Shown piece by piece: positions 17,389 through 24,774 of a DNA stretch of 24,774 bases. Below the pieces are notes generated by a model. The model had not been told where the DNA came from. It was given only the letters and a program-made list of their open reading frames with translations, and did no database searches. This DNA comes from Byssochlamys sp. IMV 00236 (taxonomy: Eukaryota; Ascomycota; Eurotiomycetes; Eurotiales; Thermoascaceae). The position numbers and the translations under genes were made by a program. Position 1 is the first letter of the stretch, and every line of letters begins with the position of its first letter. The stretch is taken from positions 1-24,774 of the forward strand of contig MSJH02000243.1 in the NCBI GenBank assembly GCA_001931875.2. Direction: 5' to 3'.

Positions 17389-18757
17389 ATGGCTTCTTTA
17401 AGACAGCTTAGAACAATGGCTACACGCTTGAGTGGTACGCGTGTATATAATCCCAGACTAAACCCCACTTGCCTTCAAACTACGTTTCGACGTGGATATG
17501 TAGTGGAGTCTACTGGTGCTAAAGGCTCTCATCCTTATATATGGCTAGGTAAGTAGTATATAAGAGAATGAGAATTGGTGTATTGAATTACTCTACGGTT
17601 AGGCTTGTTCACCTTGGGCGGTGGTGCAGTCTATTATCACATACAAAACAAAACATCCAAGATATCTGATAAGATGACAGAAAATGACAAGAATGCACCC
17701 AAAGGAAAAGAAAGCAAACCTATTTCAGAAAGTAAAAAGGAAGAAGACAGATTGGATAAAGGAAAGGATATTGATTATCAAGCCGTTTATAATGACATTG
17801 CTGCTCTTTTGGACTCTAACCCTAAGTAAGTACATTGTCCGTTGATCATATGACTTGTCCTAATAAAAATAGGTACGATGATGGTTCTTATGGTCCTGTC
17901 TTACTGCGTCTCGCGTGGCATTCATCTGGCACATACAATAAGGAAGATGGAACGGGTGGAAGTAATGGTGGCACTATGCGTTTCAGAGCCGAAGCTTCTC
18001 ACAGCGCTAATAATGGACTCGAAATCGCTCGCAACTTGCTTGAAAGCAAGATTAAGCCCAAATATCCAGATATAAGCTATGGCGATCTTTATACATTGGG
18101 AGGTGTAGTGGCTATTCAAGAACTGGTAAGTTCTCAAGCATGCTTTTATGCAGTATATCAACATATGTTCTCTCATAGGGAGGCCCTACAATCAAATGGC
18201 GCCCAGGTCGTCAAGATTTAGGTGAAAATAAATGCACACCAGATGGAAGACTTCCTGATGGATCAAGAACCGCTGACCACGTTCGAGACATTTTCTATCG
18301 CATGGTAACTCTTATAAGCGCTTTTATATCCACTTTAGCTCATTTTTTTTCCTTCTTTTAGGGATTCAACGATCAGGAAATTGTTGCTTTAACTGGAGCC
18401 CATGTCTTAGGTAGATGCCACCTCGAACGTAGTGGATTTACCGGCCCTTGGCAAGAAGCTCCTACGTTCTTCTCAAATGAATATTTCAAGGTCATTGCAT
18501 CGCGTGAATGGGTGAAGAAAGAACTTCCACACGGTTTATGGCAATGGGTTGATAAGGCAAATCCTGATGTCATGATGCTTCCTATCGAAATCACAATGTA
18601 TAATGATAAAAAGTTCAGGCCTTACTTTGATCTCTACGCAAAGGACTCGGACAAGTTCTTTGAAGATTTCGCCAAGGCCTTCAAGAAGCTAACTGAATTG
18701 GGTGTGCCATTTACTGGCAAAGAGAAGGAGTATGAGTTTAAGAGGGTCAATCAATAA
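17389..18757 (+). CDS. Cytochrome c peroxidase, mitochondrial
   Basis: Haem peroxidase that reduces H2O2 with electrons from cytochrome c in the mitochondrial intermembrane space. Exons I infer: 17389-17548, 17603-17825, 17873-18125, 18179-18304, 18362-18757, total 385 residues. The N-terminus is a basic presequence ([15 protein letters not shown]), followed at about residue 54 by a short hydrophobic anchor ([12 protein letters not shown]) that would be cut in maturation as in yeast Ccp1. The distal haem site is [12 protein letters not shown] (R140, W143, H144) and the proximal site is [11 protein letters not shown] (H268). ERSGFTGPW, the WQWVDK Trp region (candidate for yeast W191, with a small length difference) and VMMLPIEI plus [14 protein letters not shown] follow. 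Length is normal for the family (yeast 361). Intron 2 shows a clear CTAAT branch site near its acceptor. Confidence 0.95.
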
Positions 18758-18969
18758 ATAAATAAAAAGCCATATGACAGATAATAGTTCTTGCTATACT
18801 TACTTTGCTAGCTTGCGTTATTGGCTCTATGAATATCAACATGGCTTTATTTCGTAATCTTATTCAATGACTTTTTTTTTTATTACTATTGTCACTTTTA
18901 CGCTCCCAAGAAAGCACGCAACATTGTTTAATATTAACATATTTGAAGGGGAAAAAAAGAGGGAGAGAG
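18758..18969. other. Convergent spacer, peroxidase / RNase III-like gene
   Basis: 212 bp between stop codons. AATAAATAAA directly after the peroxidase stop (about 18757-18766) is its likely poly(A) signal. A run of T at 18869-18880 reads as A on the other strand. No gene is seen. Confidence 0.45.
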
Positions 18970-20092
18970 CTACTGTTGTGGTCGATCAAAGATGCTTGTA
19001 TCAAAATGACCTGTCCTTGTTGGTTGAATCTCGTTTGTTGGATTTCCATTTCCAAGCAATAGTAGCTGTAGTTGTCTGATTGTCTCTTCCTGATCATCCG
19101 TAGCCGGTAAATGCACCCAATTAGCTTTATTTGGATGATTTTCGAGAGCTATCTTGTTATCTATAATTGTCTTCACATTGCCTACAACCTTACACCACTC
19201 CGATTCAGGGATATTCAGACGATGTACTTGTGATGTATCGCAGTTGGAAATCATGAGCTGAGTGCGTATATCGACATGATTGTGGAGATATTGTAGAATA
19301 TCATAGCACGCGGCAGTAGATGCCTTTTGTTTACTTGGACCTACACGACTGTGTGAGAAGATGGTCCCTGATTGAACTAGTTGGCAAATGACTGTAGCCT
19401 GCCACATGCTGTTTTCGGCGCCTTGTACATCGATTTGTATGTTGCCTCCTGTCAATGTAAGAACTTCTCGGATTTGGCTCTTGGGATCTTGATTTGGGAC
19501 TGGCTTGAATCCTAGCCTTAAGGCCTTAACGGTAGTAGGGTTGCTGATTATTTCCTTTACGCTAGGTTCTATAAATCCTCGAACAGCGGGCATTCCAAAA
19601 AAATGATAAAGCACACTATAGGAACGAATGGATCAAAAGAGTATCCCTGTGCTTGTATAAAGGGTAACTTACCCTATATATGCATCGAATAGGTTTGAAT
19701 GAGTCGGAATACCAAGAGACCTCTTAAGCTGCATCTGTCCAAAAATGCTCTTAGATATTCGGCCTAGGTCTTGACACTTTCTATTATGCTCTGTCAACGT
19801 TTCTAAATTAGCTTCGGGAAACATGCTAGAAATGATCCAACGAATGGCCATTACTCGAGCACTTTCACCTAAGAATCGAAATCTCTTTGTGTTTTTTTTA
19901 GTTAAGACAGAACATTTTTATAATCATTCAGTATACCTCTGCAAGAGGAGATTCATAGTTGAGTGTCACTTGAACGAGGTTTGGTAAAGCAGGCGCAATA
20001 GGTAATTTCTGTCCATATTGATCAGTTATATTTGAAAAAGCTTCACTCAAGAAATTCTCAACGTGTTTCTGCCTCTCATTGACGGCGTCCAT
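18970..20092 (-). CDS. Atypical RNase III-like protein with one dsRNA-binding domain
   Basis: Exons I infer: 20092-19937, 19884-19673, 19615-18970; 337 residues. Residues 36-145 follow the RNase III domain: LPNLVQVTL, then AERFRFLGESARV aligned with the signature NERLEFLGDSVL, a helix ending MFPEANLETLTEHNR, then SNLFDAYIG aligned with ADVFEAYIGA. Metal-binding positions (E. coli numbering) are changed: E38 kept, E41 to R55, D45 to E59, D114 to N116, E117 to D119. A dsRBM-like region follows (about 166-235), with WQATVICQL and GPSKQKASTAACYDILQYL. No mitochondrial presequence is visible. Either a catalytically altered Rnt1/Dicer-related factor of an RNA-decay or silencing pathway (Mucor has one, R3B2) or, less likely, an mL44-type ribosomal protein. 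The intron 1 acceptor is fixed by the frame: the next AG downstream would give an immediate stop. Confidence 0.75.
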
Positions 20093-20975
20093 TAGTAAAA
20101 GCGATTGAATAAATATCGCACTCTAGAAAGAAGTTGAATAAAATGTTGACATGCGGTAGCTGTGGAATTTCTTGCCTAGCCAATCATCTTTAAGTTAAAT
20201 CCAAAAAAGGGTTTAATTACTAGACAACCTTTTCTTACATTGCCCGTCCTTTATGCGTTTTTACTAGTAGTTATGTCTATCATTAATATCAGCAATTATT
20301 CTTAGAATTACTATTATTATTCGTTTTACTGACGAGGGTAACTGAATAGTATAGCGTATTCGGAAATGGCTTATTAGTTTGCACCTTGCATATTTTAACA
20401 ACTTGTGTGGCTGCTAAAAAGAGAGTACTATGTTCTAAATCACAAAGACGAGTCATCATTATTGTTCACTATACTAGTTTACTAAAAACTAATTTTTTTC
20501 TGTCTATTTATAGAATGTTTCATAGAGCCACGTCAAAGTAAACTAAAAACTTTCTTCATTGTTGGAGCATAATTTCGGCCGAAGTTTGCTTGACAGCCAA
20601 CAAAGAGTGCTGTCTGTTCTATGGTAGAATAAAGCGAAGAACCTGCCCATCATTGTAGATCCTTTTGACGTATTTAGTGAAATAAATCATAATTTGCAAT
20701 GAACGACAATGACGAAAGGTAAAGACTACCATGAATAAAAGAACATCGTTATGAACGTGTGAGTCACTTATTTGAACACGTACAAAGAATCTTTTTGGGA
20801 ATTTTTGTTTCAGAACACAGCAGATGATGCTTCTGATAACCCTCCACGTTGGTTACCGTCAAGAACAAATGGGAATATGAAATGAAACTCAGTCCAACCT
20901 GTCCCGTATATTTCAGCTATTTCATCAATTCCCCTTTCCTCTCCTTTTTTTTTGAACGCGTTTGTTTTTCTTACA
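20093..20975. promoter_or_regulatory. Divergent intergenic region, RNase III-like gene / phosphomannose isomerase
   Basis: 883 bp, the longest gene-free stretch between two intact genes. No exon with coding character was found on either strand. It holds two possible hairpins side by side: palindrome TTCGGCCGAA at 20574-20583 and GACAGC/GCTGTC arms at 20592-20614. Two near-identical copies of AGTnnACTAAAAACT lie about 60 bp apart (about 20477 and 20537). A T-rich run at 20945-20953 precedes the isomerase ATG. Confidence 0.45.
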
Positions 20976-22343
20976 ATGACTTCTATCTATCGCTTACAAT
21001 GCAAGCCTCAATCTTATGACTGGGGTAAACTAGGGGACGTTTCCAAGGTAGCTGCCTATGCAAAGGCTTCTGGTGTCGAAGTAGATAATTCCAAGCCTTA
21101 TGCCGAGTTATGGATGGGTACTCATCCTAATGCTCCTTCCATCGTCTTGAATGAAACCCAAATTTCACTTGGACAGCTTATTAAAGACAATGTCCAGCTT
21201 AGCACACAAGCCATTTACGATCATTACAATGGCGACTTGCCTTTCCTCTTCAAGATTTTGTCTATTCGCAAAGCACTATCTATTCAAGCTCATCCAGATA
21301 AGACATTGGGTGCACGTTTATTTAAAGAATTCCCCCAAAACTATAAGGATCCTAACCATAAGGTATACGCGTATATTCACATATATATACACATGTATAT
21401 TTGTACATATACTAATCTTTGTTACACAGCCTGAAATGGCTATTGCTGTTACACCTTTTGAAGCCCTCTGTGGATTCCGTCCCTTGGAAGAAATTGCTCA
21501 CCACATGAAGGTCTATCCTGAATTGACAGAGTTGATTGGTCAAGATCTTACGCACGAATTCCTCGAAATAATCAAATCATCTGACGAACAAGCCAAGAAG
21601 GCAGTGCTCAAGAAGGTTTTTGCTGCCGTTATGCGCGGATCCCAAGATACCATCACTCAGCTATTGGCTAAGCTCATTCACCGTCTGAAAGAATCTGACG
21701 ACAAGGACACAATTTCTAAATTATTGATTCGATTGGATGAACAATACCCCGGTGGCGATGTGGGTGTCTTTTCTTGTTTGTTATTAAACTATGTTTCCAT
21801 GGAACCAGGCCAGGCTATCTTCTTGGGAGCAAATGAGCCTCACGCTTATTTGTCTGGAGGTAAAAGAAAGACTAAACAAATAGACGTATCAAATTGATAC
21901 ACTTGCTAGATTGTGTCGAATGTATGGCCACCAGTGACAACGTCGTCCGTGCAGGCCTGACTCCCAAGTTCAAAGATGTTGATGTGCTTGTGGAGATGCT
22001 CACGTATCGTTACGGATCAGCGGAATCACAAAAGATGACGCCCATCAAGTTTGGTGAACACTCTCTTTTGTATGACCCCCCTATTGAAGAGTTCTCCGTC
22101 GTTTGGACAAACATGGAATCAAATCAAACTGAAAAGCACAAGCCAATTGACGGCCCTAGCATTCTGATTGTCACGCGCGGTAATGGAAAACTGACAGGCA
22201 ATCTACTCAAGACAGAACAAACCTACGACTTGCAAGAAGGTTATGTTTATTTTGTAGGCGCAAATACTCCTATTTCAGCAGAATCTGGTGAATCTGGACT
22301 AGAATTCTACAGAGCTTATTCTGTTCCCCCAACACAGCAGTAA
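20976..22343 (+). CDS. Mannose-6-phosphate isomerase (type I)
   Basis: Zinc enzyme that interconverts fructose 6-phosphate and mannose 6-phosphate, feeding GDP-mannose for protein glycosylation and the cell wall; cytosolic. Exons I infer: 20976-21362, 21430-21859, 21910-22343; 416 residues. The start is the ATG at 20976 (MTSIYRLQCKPQSYDWGKLG); the open frame upstream has no ATG. Conserved sites are present: zinc ligands Q104 and H106 in LSIQAHPDK, E131 in PEMAIAVTPFEALCGF, and H267 in GANEPHAYLSGDCVECMA. The catalytic Arg is R286 in VVRAGLTPK. The signature YAELWMGTHP is intact. Length matches yeast Pmi40 (429). Its stop lies only 56 bp from the stop of the convergent aminotransferase gene. 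Confidence 0.97.
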
Positions 22344-22399
22344 ATATGAACAATAAATGTTTTAATATCTATTTATAAATCCCAAATCTTATTGTTCTT
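22344..22399. terminator. 56-bp tail-to-tail spacer
   Basis: Plus-strand AATAAA at 22352-22357 lies nine bases after the isomerase stop. On the minus strand AATAAA overlaps the aminotransferase stop codon itself (22399-22404). Both transcripts must therefore end inside or beyond each other's 3' region. Confidence 0.6.
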
Positions 22400-23936
22400 T
22401 TATTGTTTGATGGACACGTCACTGCGACCTGCCTCTTCCTTTACGGCTTCTACCAATCGACGCACTCCTTCATCCATTTGCTCATAAGAAACATTGCTGA
22501 ATGACACACGAATGTAAGGCGTATGCTCGCCTGCGGGCATGAATGCATTACCAGGCACAGCTATCACGCCCTTTTTAGGAATTGCCGTATTCATGATTAG
22601 ATCCTTGGAATCTGTAACACCGCCAAGAAGCTTGATCCAGAAAAACATGCCACCACTTGGTTTAACCCACTCGCCGTATCCTTTCATATGTCTTTGCAAG
22701 CACTCTTCAAATTGATCTGCTTTGGTTCTATAAAAATCGGCTACACTATTCACATGTTTAAAGAATCCATCATGACCCCATGTGTTCAAGAGTTCATAAG
22801 CCATCAATTGAGGCACACCTGAAGACTGAAGGTTCGTTACCTATACACCTAATGAGATAACCAGCGGAAAAGAATGTAATTTACAAGGTTATTACCATTG
22901 TATGAAGATCGATACGACGAACAAGTTCGGCAGGACCTGTCACCCAGCCAATACGCAGGCCAGATGAAAGTACCTTGCTCATACTATCAAATCTCAACAC
23001 ACGAGCATCTTGGTCCATTGAGAAATAAGAAGGAACACGAGACGTGAACTGCAGATAGTAATAAGGATCGTCTTCCAAAATGAGCAGATCGTGCTTTTGA
23101 CAGACAGCATAGACCTTTTGTTTACGTTCAAGTGTTGCTGTCGCACCAGTAGGATTTCCACCACATGGGATAGTGTAAAGTACATTCGGTTTTTTACCGT
23201 CGGTCCATTTACTCAAAACCTCATCCAGCGCCTCTGGTATCAAACCATAAGCATCAGTTGCGACACCGATCAATTTGCATGGCTGGGTTTTCAAAAAGGC
23301 AAGAGCGCCTGTATAGGATGGATCTTCGACTAAGATAGGAGTGCCAGGATCAATTACCATTTCGAACGCCTAGGGTGAGTGTCAGTATTTGCTCCTCTCA
23401 ATGAAGGATATTTTACCTTTGTCAACAAATCTTGTGATCCGACGCCAATCGAGAGAGCAAAATCCTCATGCTTGGGTTTATGTTCAATTTCTTGCAGCTG
23501 TCTTAACCATGAGTTCAGTTGTGGGAGTCCTGACTGTAAGAGGTATGTGTCAGTTAAGTTCTGGACATACTGTAGTCATTTACCGTAAGATCATAAGACA
23601 AGCAGCGTCGAAATAGCTGTTGGCCCATTTGCAGAGTTTCGCCAGACTCGAGAGTGACGGTCATGCTTTTGAAAGGAAATGTTGATGGATTAGGCTGTCC
23701 TGCACCCAAGCTTATCTACATGACAGAATAAATATCTTTTTCGCATAGTAAAAAGTCTATCCATACTATATTGGGATCATGAAGGAAAGGTTGAAGGGCA
23801 CGAACTATGCAAGGAAAAAAAAAAAAAAAATCACAGTAAATAAGCGTTCAATTTTTTCTGTTTTGGGATAAAAGATTTTACTGGGTGAAGGCTGTCTCGC
23901 CTTGCTTTGCTCGCTCAAGTATTTAGAATAGTCCAT
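22400..23936 (-). CDS. Kynurenine / 2-aminoadipate aminotransferase (PLP fold type I)
   Basis: Transfers the amino group of aromatic amino acids, kynurenine or 2-aminoadipate to 2-oxoglutarate, in lysine and tryptophan/aromatic metabolism. Exons I infer: 23936-23882, 23804-23767, 23715-23584, 23533-23417, 23369-22896, 22840-22400; 418 residues, against about 425 for human AADAT. It follows AADAT throughout: MDYSKYLSEQSKARQPSP, ISLGAGQPNPSTFPFK, GLPQLNSWLRQLQ, VEDPSYTG, GGNPTG (N186), EDDPYYYLQF (Y217), DSMSKVLSSGLRIGW with the PLP lysine K246, then the substrate-domain end YIRVSFSNVSYEQM. The N-terminus starts directly at the family motif, with no clear mitochondrial presequence, so it is probably cytosolic. 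Yeast Aro8/Aro9 have the same broad specificity. The second exon is only 38 nt, and the splice across it (SP-I-RAL) is exact against the human protein. Confidence 0.94.
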
Positions 23937-24774
23937 AAGAAACGTGAGATAAAAAGAAGGTGATGGGAGCAATGAGCATGAGAAACTTTTGGGCTTTTGT
24001 GCTCCTGTGACTGTCGGGATTCTGATTATCATATAGATTAGATGCATTTGGGCTGTCATTTAAAAGCTTTTGCAGGTAAGCTCACTCTTTATCGCCAGAT
24101 ATGTGAATATGCCTTAGTTCCATGTTTATAAAAAAAAAGGGGGCTGAGTGATTTATTTAAATAGTTATTTTTTTGGTATTAAAAAAGAGAAAACCCCCCA
24201 GTTTATAATTTGTAAGCGATTGCTTGTGCTAACAACCTAGTATACATGATATTTTGAATTGTATAAATGCATACAGACGCAACAAGGTCTTCTTTCAAAG
24301 GGGCCCCGAAGAGAGGATGTTTTATGCCGACAGTTGCGAACTCCGTATCAAAATGCAGTCCAGTCACTCTTTTCAACACGGTCTGTATCACACAATGCCT
24401 CATTGACTGCAAACTGTACATTTAAAGGCAAGAGCAATTTTGCGTAATGACCTACGTAGTCCATTCCTCACGCAAGCCCTAAATCCTATTTACCTTGTTC
24501 TCTTTAGACAAACGCGTCTTTTGATGTTAATCGGACTGCTGTCCGACTCTTATAACTTATTCAAGTCACTTACAATGTTATACACTCTTTCCGGAAAGTA
24601 AATTCGCCTGTGATCGAAAATAAATACACCCATGGTGAGAACAAAATTCATGTTGCATGAAATGTAAATTCGTCGTCGCCAAGAATATTTTCGTAATATT
24701 AACAAGTGGGCTGCCTTGGAGTTGAAATTAACTTAATATTAGAAATAGCCCTCTTTAGTCTGTTTGTAAAAGTT
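23937..24774. promoter_or_regulatory. Aminotransferase upstream region and window end
   Basis: 838 bp without a supportable gene. The first part is the aminotransferase promoter. A 72-codon minus-strand frame at 24203-24421 (with HFDTEFATVGIKHPLFGAPL) has no recognisable family; it could be a relic of a mobile element or chance. A short stem, TCGGAC-TGCT-GTCCGA, sits at 24531-24546. The last 200 bp show nothing. Confidence 0.4.

Noticed and set aside
19673..19884. Exon 2 of the RNase III-like gene starting at the TTAG just before GTGAAAGTG
   Set aside because: That acceptor gives an immediate stop after the first exon's phase; the upstream AAAG acceptor keeps the frame and supplies the FRFLGES signature.
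15831..20092. RNase H-like, peroxidase and RNase III-like genes as one functional cluster
   Set aside because: They are on different strands with ordinary spacing, and the peroxidase between them is an unrelated mitochondrial enzyme; proximity alone is not evidence.

Overview
The window looks like nuclear DNA of a filamentous fungus of the Mucoromycota, most likely Mucorales. The grounds are AT-rich intergenic DNA, compact genes split by introns of about 45-125 nt with GT..AG ends and CTAAC/CTAAT-type branch points, and proteins typical of fungi (a CYS3/MetR-type bZIP, cytochrome c peroxidase, an AP beta chain without an ear domain). One decayed ORF also resembles Mucoromycota retroelement proteins. 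No bacterial or organellar features are seen. Exon models were built by hand from reading frame, splice sites and remembered family sequences; no search was run.

Layout, left to right: (1) AP-1/AP-2 beta-adaptin (+, 85-3007, 11 exons); (2) intronless homeodomain gene (-, 3140-4192); (3) intronless RING-CH-like membrane protein (-, 4469-5281); (4) three-LIM-domain protein (-, 5506-6999, 6 exons); (5) large intronless HEAT-type protein, probably Tti1 (-, 7179-10493); (6) a decayed, probably transposon-derived ORF with two in-frame stops (-, 10903-11605), lying in the space between Tti1 and the next gene; (7) THP3/LENG8-type SAC3/GANP protein with a polyglutamine tract (+, about 11715-14414, 13-14 exons); (8) CYS3/MetR-type bZIP (-, 14651-15388); (9) an unnamed basic/acidic protein with a probable degenerate RNase H fold (-, 15831-17143, 6 exons); (10) cytochrome c peroxidase (+, 17389-18757, 5 exons); (11) an RNase III-like protein with one dsRNA-binding domain and altered catalytic residues (-, 18970-20092, 3 exons); (12) mannose-6-phosphate isomerase (+, 20976-22343, 3 exons); (13) kynurenine/2-aminoadipate aminotransferase (-, 22400-23936, 6 exons).

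The genes are mostly unrelated housekeeping functions: clathrin trafficking, PIKK stability, mRNA processing, sulfur regulation, peroxide removal, cell-wall mannose supply and lysine/tryptophan catabolism. They do not form an operon or a recognisable biosynthetic cluster. The least ordinary items are the two proteins that keep nuclease folds but have apparently lost catalytic residues (items 9 and 11), which flank the peroxidase gene, and the decayed ORF. Several gene pairs are tail-to-tail with very short gaps, most extremely items 12 and 13 with 56 bp between stop codons. I saw nothing that I can defend as a wholly new multi-gene system.
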